From the NCBI RefSeq assembly GCF_006968745.1, contig NZ_CP030118.1, positions 806,001 through 870,000 on the forward strand: a stretch of 64,000 nt of DNA, read 5' to 3'. The notes under the pieces are model-generated. The model made no database searches. It saw only the letters and a list, made by a program, of their open reading frames with translations, and was not told the origin of the DNA. Source of the DNA: Brasilonema sennae CENA114. Lineage in GTDB: Bacteria; Cyanobacteriota; Cyanobacteriia; Cyanobacteriales; Nostocaceae. Positions 17,526-26,196 of this stretch are shown in pieces (position 1 is the first letter of the stretch; the number at the start of each line of letters is the position of its first letter). The position numbers and the translations under genes are program-made.

Positions 17526-19097
17526 ATGATTAGACACAGTAGCAATACTAGTGAATCTTGGAGCAAATTACCCTGGAAGAAATTCCGGCGCAATTTATTC
17601 CGCCTACAAGTTAGAGTGTTCAAAGCAGTTAAAGCAGGAGACATGCGGAAAGCGCGGTCACTTCAGAAACTGATTCTGAAATCCAAAGCTGCACGGCTAT
17701 TGGCTATACGTCAAGTAACTCAGCTTAATGCTGGTAAGAGGACTGCGGGTATTGATGGCAAAGCGTCCCTCAACTTTGAAGAACGCCTTGCACTTGAGGA
17801 ACACCTCAAGCTCAATTACTCTAATTGGCATCATAACAGATTACGGGAAATCCCGATACCTAAAAAGGACGGAACATTCCGGACTTTAAAAGTCCCCACT
17901 ATCACAGACAGAGCATGGCAATGCCTTGCAAAGTTTGCTCTAGAACCAGCACATGAAGCAACATTCCATGCACGGAGCTATGGATTCAGAACAGGACGCT
18001 CAGCACATGATGCACAGAGACAAGTCCTCAACAGCCTAAACTCCTACGCAAATGGAATAGAAAAGCGAGTAATAGAACTCGATATCGAAAAATGCTTCGA
18101 CCGGATAAGCCACACAACTATCATGGATAACTTGATAGCACCAAAAGGGATGAAAATTGGTATCTTTCGATGCCTAAAAGCCGGAATACATCCCAACTTT
18201 CCAGAACAAGGAACCCCCCAAGGTGGTGTGGTAAGTCCCCTACTAGCTAATATTGCACTCAATGGAATAGAAAGTGTCCACAGGTATCACAACCAAGGGT
18301 CAAAGATAACCGATAGGACATCTCCTAACAAGATAATAGAACCAACCGTCCGCTACGCTGACGACATGGTAATTTTTCTTAAACCCAAAGATAATGCAAA
18401 AGAAATACTTGAAAAGATAAGCCAATTCCTAGCAGAAAGAGGAATGAAAATCAGTGAGAAGAAAACCAAGATAACCGCATCGACAGATGGTTTCGACTTT
18501 TTAGGCTGGCACTTCAAGGTACAGAACAACGGGAAAGTAAGAAGCACTCCCTCGCTGGAGAACTTCAAGAAATTCCGTCAAAAAGTAAAAACTATCGTCA
18601 ACTGCTCTAATTATGGTTCCGAGGTAAAAGCTGAGAAATTAGCCCCCTTGGTTAGAGGATGGAGGAATTACCACCGCTTCTGCAAAATGGATGGAGCACG
18701 GTTCTCACTATGGTTCACCAGACGCAAAGCATTCAAGGTATTCAACAAAGAAACAAAGAATGACAGATGGTCATGCGCAACGCTGACTAACAAAGCATTC
18801 CCAGCAGTTTCTTGCTCCGAAAGAAAATATGTCATGGTCAAAGGTAACAAATCACCGTACGACGGAGACATCCAGTACTGGAGCGAGCGTAACAGCAAGC
18901 TCTACGATGGCGAAACCTCTAAAGCCTTAAAACGGCAAAACCATGCATGTGGTCACTGCGGCATGAAGATGCTACCAGGTGAAACAATCCACCTACATCA
19001 TGTAGATGGTAACCACCAGAACTGGAAAGCAAACAATCTTCTAGCCATACATCAAAGTTGTCACAACTACATCCACATGAGCAAGGGGAAACCTTAG
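17526..19097 (+). CDS. Group II intron reverse transcriptase/maturase with HNH endonuclease
   Basis: The 523-residue intron-encoded protein helps the intron fold, splice and copy itself into new DNA sites. Visible domains: an RT domain (about 70-330) with PIPKKDGTFRTLKVPTI, the RT-1 to RT-4 blocks, TPQGGVVSPLLANI and the catalytic YADD (VRYADDMVIF); a thumb/maturase X domain (about 350-420) with APLVRGWRNYHRFCKM; and a C-terminal HNH endonuclease with CGHCGMKMLPGE, then HLHHVDGNHQNWKANNLLAIHQSCH. All catalytic residues I can check are present. It lies within domain IV and stops 9 bp before domain V. A complete RT-X-En arrangement implies retrohoming ability. Confidence 0.96.
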   Translation: MIRHSSNTSESWSKLPWKKFRRNLFRLQVRVFKAVKAGDMRKARSLQKLILKSKAARLLAIRQVTQLNAGKRTAGIDGKASLNFEERLALEEHLKLNYSNWHHNRLREIPIPKKDGTFRTLKVPTITDRAWQCLAKFALEPAHEATFHARSYGFRTGRSAHDAQRQVLNSLNSYANGIEKRVIELDIEKCFDRISHTTIMDNLIAPKGMKIGIFRCLKAGIHPNFPEQGTPQGGVVSPLLANIALNGIESVHRYHNQGSKITDRTSPNKIIEPTVRYADDMVIFLKPKDNAKEILEKISQFLAERGMKISEKKTKITASTDGFDFLGWHFKVQNNGKVRSTPSLENFKKFRQKVKTIVNCSNYGSEVKAEKLAPLVRGWRNYHRFCKMDGARFSLWFTRRKAFKVFNKETKNDRWSCATLTNKAFPAVSCSERKYVMVKGNKSPYDGDIQYWSERNSKLYDGETSKALKRQNHACGHCGMKMLPGETIHLHHVDGNHQNWKANNLLAIHQSCHNYIHMSKGKP

Positions 19098-19105
19098 AAC
19101 ATCGG

Positions 19106-19140
19106 GAGCCGGATGCACGGAAACGGGCACGTCCGGATCT
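19106..19140 (+). ncRNA. Group II intron domain V
   Basis: A 35-nt hairpin starting GAGCC and ending GGATCT with a GAAA tetraloop. It is the catalytic heart of the intron RNA, 9 bp after the maturase stop codon. Its position and shape fit the family consensus. Confidence 0.85.
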
Positions 19141-19182
19141 AACTGAGAGGGACGGAGCATAATAGCTCCTCTCGACTCAAAC

Positions 19183-19637
19183 CACTGCGCAACGAACCCA
19201 AACACGGGTATGAGATTATCAAAGCGCTGGAAGAGCGATCGTCTGGACAGTACGCCCCTAGCCCTGGCACAGTCTATCCAACCCTGCAATATCTAGAAGA
19301 TATGGGGCTAGTGCGTGCCGATCAAGAAGCCGCGCGGCGCGTCTATCATCTAACTGAGACTGGTCGAACCGAGTTGGAGGCCCACGCGCAGGAAGTGAAT
19401 GCTTTTTGGGCGCGATTTACTGAACCCGATACATCTGCCGCCATTCGAGCCGAAATCGGTTTTCTGGAGGACGAATTACAACACTTGATGCGGACAGTAT
19501 GGGGCGGCTTACGAAATGCCCTTAACCGAGATGATCAAAACACAATCCGTCGTGTCCGCGAGGCGATTGAACACTCCCAAAATGAGGTGCGGCGCATCCT
19601 TACAGAACCCGACAGCTTAAGAGACAATCAGGAATAA
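19183..19637 (+). CDS. PadR-family transcriptional regulator, 3' exon
   Basis: Continues the regulator after the intron: (A)LRNEPKHGYEIIKALEERS, then GQYAPSPGTVYPTLQYLEDM with GLVRADQEAARRVYHLTETG, the classic PadR winged-helix sequence. A C-terminal effector or dimerisation helix region follows (EAHAQEVNAFWARF, LEDELQHLMRTVWGGLRNAL). The exon has no start codon that would yield a full DNA-binding domain, so the regulator depends on intron splicing. ATG 19302 within it would give only the C-terminal part. The neighbours are the divergent toxin-antitoxin pair and trmB, which starts 62 bp downstream. Target genes are unknown. Confidence 0.88.
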
Positions 19638-19699
19638 CCATATTTTGTTGGTTGTTTTTGGTTAACTGATATTGGGTTTGGTGAAAAGGAGAGTCAATT

Positions 19700-20338
19700 T
19701 TGGCATTTGTTAGAGTCCGTCAACACGTTAATCCGCTTGCGCAAAAGTATCAAACACTGATCGATCCCCTAGACTGGGAAAAAGTGTACGCCAAGCCAAA
19801 AGCGCCCTTACATCTGGATATTGGAGCTGCACGAGGACGCTTTTTGTTAAGTATGGCGAAAATTGAACCAGACTGGAATTTCTTGGGTTTAGAAATTCGG
19901 GAACCTCTGGTGGTGGAGGCGAACAAGTGGCGGGATGAGTTGGGACTAACAAATCTCCATTATGTGTTTTGCAATGTGAATAACTCATTGCGATCGCTTT
20001 TCTCTTCCCTACCTAAAGCAAGTCTACAACGCGTCACAATTCAATTTCCCGATCCCTGGTTTAAAAACCGCCATGCAAAACGGCGAGTCGTGCAACCAGA
20101 ATTAGTTACAGAACTAGCAGAATTTCTCATACCTGGGGGTATTGTATTTTTGCAATCGGATATTGAGTTTGTGGCGGTTGAGATGTGCGATCGCTTTACA
20201 AATCATCCCGCTTTTCAAAGACTTGGTACAGGAGAATGGCTAGCAGAAAATCCGCTACCAGTTTCCACAGAACGGGAGATAGGAACAATCAACAAAGGTG
20301 AACCTGTTTATCGTGCTTTATTTGAAACACTCAGATGA
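19700..20338 (+). CDS. trmB: tRNA (guanine-46-N7)-methyltransferase
   Basis: Methylates G46 in the variable loop of tRNAs using S-adenosylmethionine. The SAM-binding motif [12 protein letters not shown] is near residue 33, and the family segments [30 protein letters not shown] and LQSDIEF follow. The length of 212 matches the family. The start is a TTG at 19700, supported by AAGGAG at 19686-19691 and by [13 protein letters not shown] being the usual cyanobacterial N-terminus. It begins 62 bp after the PadR-type gene and may be read through from it. Confidence 0.96.
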   Translation: MAFVRVRQHVNPLAQKYQTLIDPLDWEKVYAKPKAPLHLDIGAARGRFLLSMAKIEPDWNFLGLEIREPLVVEANKWRDELGLTNLHYVFCNVNNSLRSLFSSLPKASLQRVTIQFPDPWFKNRHAKRRVVQPELVTELAEFLIPGGIVFLQSDIEFVAVEMCDRFTNHPAFQRLGTGEWLAENPLPVSTEREIGTINKGEPVYRALFETLR

Positions 20339-20413
20339 ACGGCGAGAATCCTCATCCATACTCGAAGAGTTGGATGGGGTGTGTTGAATGTAGAATTCTT
20401 TCCCAGGGGCTGA

Positions 20414-21388
20414 CTAATCTGGAGAAAGACCTTTAGATTCTAACCATTCATGGTTGAAGATGCGGGACTGGTAACGGGAACCGCTGTCACATAAGATAGT
20501 AACAATGGTGTGTCCTGGTCCCATTTGTTTTGCTAAAGCAACAGCAGCAGCAACATTTATACCTGTAGAACCACCCATAAATAAGCCATCCTTCCGTAGT
20601 AACTGATAAACAACCTTTATGGCTTCCCTGTCATCAATCTGGACAGCATCATCGCTAGGCGCGCCTTCCATATTGGCGGTAATACGACTATTGCCAATGC
20701 CTTCAGTAATAGAATTACCTTCAATATTGATTTCGCCTGTTTTAATGTAGCTGTAAAGTCCGCTACCTTTTGGGTCAGCTACAACACACTTAATTGCTGG
20801 ATTTTTTTCTTTCAAATACATTGCTACACCAGCAAAAGTTCCACCAGTCCCTGTTGAAGCGACCCAAGCGTCAACTTTACCATCTGTCTGTGCCCAAATT
20901 TCTGGTCCTGTTGTTTGGTAATGGGCCTGGCGGTTTGCTAAGTTATCAAACTGATTTGCCCAAATAGCATTTTCCATTTCGCCAGCTACTCTACCAGAGA
21001 GTTTGACGTAATTATTAGGGTCTTTATAGGGTACAGCAGGTACAGGGCGAACTTCTGCACCTAATGCCCTCAAAGCATCCATCTTCTCTTGGGATTGAGT
21101 GTCAGGAATTATAATCAGGCATTTATAACCTTTGGCGTTGCATATATGTGCCAATCCAATACCAGTATTACCAGCTGTTCCTTCTACGACTGTGCCACCA
21201 GGTTTTAGTAAACCTTTTTCTTCGGCATCTTGAATAATATAAAGTGCTGCCCGATCTTTAACTGAACCACCAGGGTTGAGAAATTCTGCTTTACCAAGAA
21301 TTTCACACCCAGTTTCGTCACTAAAGCTGTTTAAACGAATAAGTGGTGTATGACCTACAGTATCTACAAAGCCGTTTCTGATATCCAT
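20414..21388 (-). CDS. cysK: Cysteine synthase A (O-acetylserine sulfhydrylase)
   Basis: A PLP enzyme that makes cysteine from O-acetylserine and sulfide. The PLP lysine is in NPGGSVKDRAALY (Lys44). The phosphate-binding loop is GTGGTF, the substrate loop GTAGNTGIG, and the C-terminal SGSRYQSRIFNHEWL is typical. The length of 324 fits CysK. It starts at ATG 21388 and runs convergently with trmB (74-bp gap). Upstream is a 419-bp region shared with the hybrid histidine kinase. CysK rather than cystathionine beta-synthase is favoured by length and lack of extra domains. Confidence 0.95.
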   Translation of the reverse strand: MDIRNGFVDTVGHTPLIRLNSFSDETGCEILGKAEFLNPGGSVKDRAALYIIQDAEEKGLLKPGGTVVEGTAGNTGIGLAHICNAKGYKCLIIIPDTQSQEKMDALRALGAEVRPVPAVPYKDPNNYVKLSGRVAGEMENAIWANQFDNLANRQAHYQTTGPEIWAQTDGKVDAWVASTGTGGTFAGVAMYLKEKNPAIKCVVADPKGSGLYSYIKTGEINIEGNSITEGIGNSRITANMEGAPSDDAVQIDDREAIKVVYQLLRKDGLFMGGSTGINVAAAVALAKQMGPGHTIVTILCDSGSRYQSRIFNHEWLESKGLSPD

Positions 21389-21807
21389 GTTTGAACTTCT
21401 TGGTGGAGACTATGCTTTTGGTCATCAGGCGTGAGGCCTTGTTGACCCTATACTGATTTTAGAGAGGTCTTTGTTCTAAGATTCAGACTTTAGCCCTACA
21501 CACTCAAAAATTTTCAAACGTCAACCAGTCAGTGCAGTCTAGTGTTAATCCTAAAGTGCAGCAGCAGTATAGTGCTGAAATTTTGATAAACATTGTTCTC
21601 ACCAATTTGTCCCATTTGTCACCATTTAGAAAACAATAGTGCCATCTTTATACGTGTAATTACTGACAAAAAAATTGTTGATATCTTCAATATTAGCTGA
21701 GAGTTCTAGATATTTTACAGGAGATGATATAAAAGGTGTGAGACCTCACTAGTCAACTAAAATTTACACTTAATTTTCTAAGTTAAGTCTTATGGATAGC
21801 AAATATC
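21389..21807. other. Divergent intergenic region, cysK / histidine kinase
   Basis: 419 bp without a gene. It must hold both promoters. The sequence is ordinary and AT-rich, with no repeat module, RNA gene or clear operator that I can support. Confidence 0.4.
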
Positions 21808-24087
21808 ATGCTTCGCATACTCCTAATCGATAACAACTTTGATGTGCACTTGTCGATAACACCGCAACTCAAGCAAGAGTTTTCTTCTATAGAAGTTACC
21901 TCAATTATTCATGCTAAGAGTTTTGAGGAAGCGCTAGCAGTAGGTGATTTTGATATTGCAATTACTGACTACTCTCTACAGTGGACTAATGGCTTAGAGG
22001 TTTTAAAAACCATTAAAATTAAATATCCAAACAGTCCTGTGATTATGTACACTGATAGCGGCAACGAAGAAATTGCTGTCTTAGGGATGAAGTCTGGGCT
22101 AAGTGATTATGTCTTAAAGGGAAGGCTAGAGCTGCTTGTCATTGCTGTTAAAGAAAGTTTAGAAAAGCAGACATCACTTGACGAGTATGCTGTTGCTGTT
22201 GAGCAATTACGAATCAGTGAAGAGCGTTTAGACCTGGCAATGGAAGCTGCTCATCTGGGCACTTGGGACTGGAACGTACCAAAAAATCAAGTAATTTGGT
22301 CTAAAAATCATGAACAATTATTTGGTTTACCACCAGGAAGCTTTCTAGGAAGTTATGAAGGATTTCTTTCCTGCGTTCATCCAGAAGACAGAGAACAAGT
22401 TTCTGAAGCTATTACTTCTGCCATAAATACAAAAACTGACTACAGCAATGAATTTCGCGTTCTTTGGTCTGATGGAAGCGTTCATTGGATCTTAGGTAAA
22501 GGTAATTTTTTTTATGATGATACAGGTCAGCTTGTGCGCATGATTGGAGTGGTGTTGGACATCACTGAGCGCAAGCAGCGGGAAGAAGAACTGGAGCGAG
22601 CAAATCGCTTAAAAGATGAATTTCTTGCGATTGTCTCCCACGAACTTCGCACTCCTTTAAACGCAATTTTGGGTTGGGCACAGTTACTGCGTAGCCGTAA
22701 CTTTGATGAAGCAGCTAGAAATCATAGTTTAGAAATTATTGAACGCAGTGCCCTTCAACAGAACCAGTTAATAGATGATATTCTTGATACATCTCGCTTA
22801 ATGCGAGGGCAAATGCAGCTATCTATATCTCCTATCAATTTAGTCAGTGTGATTGAGAACGCGCTCAATACAATAAAGTTATCAGCACAAGAAAAATCAA
22901 TTACTTTGGAATCCGTACTAGAGTGCTCAGTCGCGGTAGTGATGGGAGATGAAAATCGCTTGTATCAAATTGCTTGGAATTTACTTTCCAATGCAATAAA
23001 GTTCACCCCAGTGGAAGGACGAGTGCAAGTGAGGCTGTCAATTAGCGCTGAGTCAAACTCTTGTGACTCACTACTCAAAACTCAACAACACGAATCCTAT
23101 GCTACTTACGACAACCCAGAGCTTGGAGCTTCCTATGGAAGAGGCAGCCTGGATGAATTGCGCGACTTGAACCGACTAAAGTCGGAGTTAAAAGACTTGG
23201 GGCTTTCCATTCCCAAGGGTTGGGGGGAAACGGAAGAGTGCCTACTTCCAAGCTCCCTTGGGATTTCCTCCAAATACCCTACGCGAACACAGTCCCCAAG
23301 GGGGGGAAATCCACCTGCAGGGCTGCTTCACTCCAACGCATTGGCTCCTCAAGGCTCAGAACCTCCTGAATTTATAAACGGAGGAAACTTCGGTTCAGAC
23401 AACTTTTGGCAACGCCCTGGGTTCTGGGCAGTCATTCAAGTCAGCGATACTGGTGAGGGCATCAATTCTGAGTTTCTACCTTATGTGTTTGAACACTTTC
23501 GTCAAGCTGATAGCACAATGACACGTTCCAATAATGGACTTGGTTTGGGATTAGCGATTGTTCGGCATCTCGTGGAATTGCAAGGTGGCACAGTGACAGC
23601 AGAAAGTCAAGGAAAAGGGAAAGGAGCAACCTTTACTGTCAAGCTGCCACTTATAGAAGTGAATACACAACAGCCAAAAGTTCGTCCCGAAAAAACTTAT
23701 CATCACTCACAGCTAAATGACGTACAAATCCTTGTGGTCGATGATGATACTGATAATTTGGAACTACTGGAAGAAATTTTGCAAGGCGCAGGCGCAAAAG
23801 TGACCGCTGTTCAATCCACCAATGCAGCTTTACAAGTTTTGGAAGAATTCAAATGTGATGTACTCATTAGTGACATTGGAATGCCACAAGCGAGTGGTCA
23901 TGCTTTGATTCGTCAAGTCAGGCTTAAGGAGGTGGGGCAAACCCAGAAGATTCCCGCAGTTGCACTCACTGCTTATAGCAGAGAAGAAGACAAACTTGAA
24001 GCACTGGAGGCAGGATTTCACATTTTCTTGCCCAAGCCAGTTAACCCTGTAGATTTAATGGGTGCAATATCTAGTCTTTTGGAATAA
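21808..24087 (+). CDS. Hybrid sensor histidine kinase (REC-PAS-HisKA-HATPase-REC) with an in-frame repeat insertion
   Basis: A cytoplasmic two-component sensor of 759 residues. Order: N-terminal receiver (about 3-125, Asp54 in AITDYSL); PAS domain (about 140-255, LGTWDWNVPKNQVIW); HisKA with the phospho-accepting His278 in FLAIVSHELRTPLNAILGW; HATPase_c with the N box NRLYQIAWNLLSNAIKF, G1 VSDTGEGI and G2 GLGLGLAIVRHL; and a C-terminal receiver with LVVDDD and LISDIGMPQ. Between the N box and G1 lie about 100 extra residues (roughly 425-530) encoded by a GC-rich mosaic repeat, ending in SPRGGNPPAGLLHSNALAP. The frame is intact, but this loop is absent from ordinary HATPase domains. The kinase has no transmembrane segment, and its input signal is unknown. 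Confidence 0.93.
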   Translation: MLRILLIDNNFDVHLSITPQLKQEFSSIEVTSIIHAKSFEEALAVGDFDIAITDYSLQWTNGLEVLKTIKIKYPNSPVIMYTDSGNEEIAVLGMKSGLSDYVLKGRLELLVIAVKESLEKQTSLDEYAVAVEQLRISEERLDLAMEAAHLGTWDWNVPKNQVIWSKNHEQLFGLPPGSFLGSYEGFLSCVHPEDREQVSEAITSAINTKTDYSNEFRVLWSDGSVHWILGKGNFFYDDTGQLVRMIGVVLDITERKQREEELERANRLKDEFLAIVSHELRTPLNAILGWAQLLRSRNFDEAARNHSLEIIERSALQQNQLIDDILDTSRLMRGQMQLSISPINLVSVIENALNTIKLSAQEKSITLESVLECSVAVVMGDENRLYQIAWNLLSNAIKFTPVEGRVQVRLSISAESNSCDSLLKTQQHESYATYDNPELGASYGRGSLDELRDLNRLKSELKDLGLSIPKGWGETEECLLPSSLGISSKYPTRTQSPRGGNPPAGLLHSNALAPQGSEPPEFINGGNFGSDNFWQRPGFWAVIQVSDTGEGINSEFLPYVFEHFRQADSTMTRSNNGLGLGLAIVRHLVELQGGTVTAESQGKGKGATFTVKLPLIEVNTQQPKVRPEKTYHHSQLNDVQILVVDDDTDNLELLEEILQGAGAKVTAVQSTNAALQVLEEFKCDVLISDIGMPQASGHALIRQVRLKEVGQTQKIPAVALTAYSREEDKLEALEAGFHIFLPKPVNPVDLMGAISSLLE
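23110..23400 (+). repeat. Mosaic repeat lying inside the histidine kinase reading frame
   Basis: The DNA changes character at about 23115, with modules such as TTCCCAAGGGTTGGGGGGAA, CCCCAAGGGGGGGAAATCCA and CCAACGCATTGGCTCC, which match intergenic mosaics at 10.9, 40.6 and 61.5 kb. No stop codon is introduced and the frame is the same on both sides. The encoded peptide is Gly/Pro/Ser-rich and probably unstructured. Confidence 0.75.
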
Positions 24088-24748
24088 GAACAGAAAACTC
24101 AACAACTTCATAGCAATTTGCGTACATCAAGCGAACCCAACGCCTAATACCGTTTCACTTTAACGTTGATACATATGGGCAAGTAGGGGGAGTAGGGGGA
24201 GTACGGGGAATAGGTGAGACAGCGCTCTTGGTAGGGTTTCCCGACAGCCAGGCGACTGCGTAAGCGCAAGCGCACGAATCAAGCCTAAGCGCAAGCGTGT
24301 CCCTTTGGGACTTACAAAGCAGCGTCTGTGCAGGAGATACGCGTAAGCGTGTCCCTTTGGGACTTACAAAGTAGCGTAGGCGTGCAGGAGATACCCGAAG
24401 GGGGAAGTGAAATGTATCAGGATTTTGGTGAAAGGGTATAACGAGAATCCAGTCGAAGGAGGCGGTAAACGTCGGTTTAGAGTTGGATCTACCCCGAACT
24501 AATTAGGCAGTTGCGCTACTGTCGGGAAACCCGGACGCCAGAACAAGCGTGAGGGAAACCCTCATCAAGTACTGGCTCACGCCACATGCCTCAACGCGCT
24601 TAACCCGCGCACGGCAGTGGCTCCCCAACGCACTGCCTCACAGCAACGCAGCCTGGTACTCCACTTACTACAAGGAGGGCATTGCCGATACTACTCAGCT
24701 ACGGAGGGTAACCGCAGTGGAGTTTATTGTCCCCAAGGCAGTGGCTCC
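24088..24748. repeat. Repeat-rich intergenic region
   Basis: 661 bp without a gene. 24140-24180 is a dispersed sequence starting ACGCCTAATACCGTTT that recurs at 54131-54170. At 24189-24210 AGGGGGAGT is repeated. At 24295-24390 a direct repeat with the core GCGTGTCCCTTTGGGACTTA occurs twice. From 24520 to 24740 there are mosaic modules (GTCGGGAAACCC, ACTGGCTCACGCCACATGCC). The frames here are repeat-derived and not genes. Confidence 0.75.
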
Positions 24749-25381
24749 TCATCTGCCGATCTCCTCACCTTCGTTTTGCCGTGACTCCAACCATATGGGG
24801 ACAGCAATCACAGCAGCTAGAATCAGCAATGCTAAAATTGCAAATTGACTAACCCAAGCAACCAACTGTTCCAGGGAAACAATTCTTCCAGCAAAGAAAG
24901 CAAGTGTCACCATAACACTAGCCCATGCGATAGCTCCTGCGATGTTGTATATCATGAATTTGCCAAAGGGCATCTCAACAATTCCAGCAAGTGGTGCGGC
25001 AAAAATTCGCAGCAAAGCCAGAAAGCGCCCAAAAAACACTGCTTTAGAAGCATTCTCGCTAAATTGTTCTCTTATAATCAAAAGTCTAGCTTCAGAAACT
25101 CTAAACAATCTACCTAGGCGCACAAGCAAAGACCAGCCGCCAGTTCTACCAATCCAATAACCACAGATACCTCCCACAACAGCACCTGCAATGGCGTCAC
25201 TGAGGACTAGCCAGTAACTAAGTTCCTTACTGCCAGCAAGAAACCCCCCAACCAAAGTGACGGTTTCACCTGGAAGAGGAATCCCTAAATTCTCCAACAA
25301 TATTCCCAAAAAAATTGCCCAATATCCATATTCATGAGCAACTTTCTGGATGTTTTCTAGTGATATAAATTCAAGAGACAT
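24749..25381 (-). CDS. DedA-family membrane protein
   Basis: A 210-residue member of the DedA/VTT family, inner-membrane proteins thought to move lipids or lipid carriers across the membrane. Family motifs: the re-entrant loop segment ENLGIPLPGETVTLVGGFLAG, GGICGYWIGRTGG, and FFGRFLALLRIFAAPLAGI (F/GRF..R...P.AG). About four to five hydrophobic segments alternate with polar loops. The C-terminus is charged. Its 3' end reaches into the mosaic repeat region, so the last residues (ESRQNEGEEIGR) may be altered compared with relatives. It is monocistronic. Confidence 0.93.
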   Translation of the reverse strand: MSLEFISLENIQKVAHEYGYWAIFLGILLENLGIPLPGETVTLVGGFLAGSKELSYWLVLSDAIAGAVVGGICGYWIGRTGGWSLLVRLGRLFRVSEARLLIIREQFSENASKAVFFGRFLALLRIFAAPLAGIVEMPFGKFMIYNIAGAIAWASVMVTLAFFAGRIVSLEQLVAWVSQFAILALLILAAVIAVPIWLESRQNEGEEIGR

Positions 25382-25842
25382 CCAGCTCCGTTATCTTTAC
25401 AAAATTTTACTTTTATTCTATGTTGACTCTTTTGTGGGCTAGGTGTCAATTGCGTCGTTCTACAAAATTCTGGACTCATAGACAAAAATCAATAGTTACT
25501 ATAGCAACTATTGATTTTTCACTCTTGGTGCTTAAAATACCACATGCGTACACTTACTAGCCTCACACAATTTCTTTTTATATAAAATTTATATTTTCAT
25601 GAGGAAATTGTAAAAATTTGGTAAAAGATACGGTTGTTACCGAATTTATCATATGGTTATGCCTATATTGGGTAAAGTCAGGACAAATTATACGGCATAA
25701 ATACTGAAATTCTCTGTCTTAACCCAATCGCTGCCAGTTTCTAGGAAACTGAATTAAGCAGCATTTTTTACTGAGAAGAGAAAATCAGCAGTTGTGTCTG
25801 TTTTTTGCATTTGTAAAATATTTCAACTACCCAGTAAGATTC
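25382..25842. other. Divergent intergenic region, dedA / STAS gene
   Basis: 461 bp without a coding gene, AT-rich. It contains a strong terminator-like hairpin at 25484-25519, described separately, and no repeat module. The remainder presumably holds the promoters of dedA (-) and the STAS gene (+). Confidence 0.45.
25484..25519. terminator. 14-bp perfect hairpin between divergent genes
   Basis: AAAAATCAATAGTT, an 8-base loop, then AACTATTGATTTTT. The stem is perfect and ends in a T-run on both strands, so it could terminate transcription in either direction. No annotated gene ends here. It may terminate a small RNA or attenuate one of the flanking genes. Confidence 0.55.
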
Positions 25843-26196
25843 ATGACTATCACATCAAATTGTCAAGTTGTTTTGTTTAAACCCGAAGGACGTATAGACT
25901 TACAGGGTGGTATTGCTCTTAGCGAAAAGATGTCCGCCATAGTTCCTCAGCCTAATCAACTCTGGGTTCTTGACCTAGCCAAAGTTGATTTCATGGATAG
26001 TTCTGGGTTAGTTTCCCTAGTCAAAAGCTTAAAGTTGGCACGTCAAAGCGGTTGTCGTTTCGTTCTTTGCAATGTTCAAGATCCGGTTAGGTTAGTTTTG
26101 GAACTGACTCAACTAGATTCAGTATTTGAAATGTTTCACACTTACGAAGACATTTTCACCGTTGTTCAAGAAAAAAGTTTAGTTACAGTCGCCTGA
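25843..26196 (+). CDS. STAS-domain anti-sigma-factor-antagonist-like protein
   Basis: A 117-residue single-domain STAS protein like SpoIIAA, a phospho-switch that binds anti-sigma factors or partner kinases. The conserved VDFMDSSGLVSLVKSLKLA contains the DSSG where the serine is normally phosphorylated. The start ATG 25843 (MTITSNCQVVLFKPEGRIDL) fits the family; an upstream GTG at 25792 only adds an unconserved leader peptide. The last codons overlap by 14 bp with the end of the opposing gene. No serine kinase or phosphatase partner is nearby. Confidence 0.92.
   Translation: MTITSNCQVVLFKPEGRIDLQGGIALSEKMSAIVPQPNQLWVLDLAKVDFMDSSGLVSLVKSLKLARQSGCRFVLCNVQDPVRLVLELTQLDSVFEMFHTYEDIFTVVQEKSLVTVA

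Larger units (their letters stand above)
16975..19182 (+). mobile_element. Group II intron with its own reverse transcriptase, inside the PadR gene
   Basis: The 5' end is GTGCGATTCG, matching the group II GUGYG consensus, and the 3' end is ...CTCGACTCAAAC, matching the terminal AY. Domain V is visible at 19106-19140 (GAGCCGGATGCACGG, GAAA tetraloop, then CGGGCACGTCCGGATCT), followed by a domain VI-like hairpin at 19141-19182. Domains I-IV fill the rest, with the reverse transcriptase gene in domain IV. Excising 2208 bp joins codon base G (16974) to CA (19183-19184), so the PadR frame is exactly restored. GTCCAG at 17306-17311 can pair with CTGGAC at 16968-16973 just upstream of the insertion point, a candidate EBS1-IBS1 contact. 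The intron looks complete and competent. Confidence 0.93.

Noticed and set aside
24549..24848. 99-codon frame upstream of dedA's 3' end
   Set aside because: It consists of mosaic repeat plus antisense dedA sequence.
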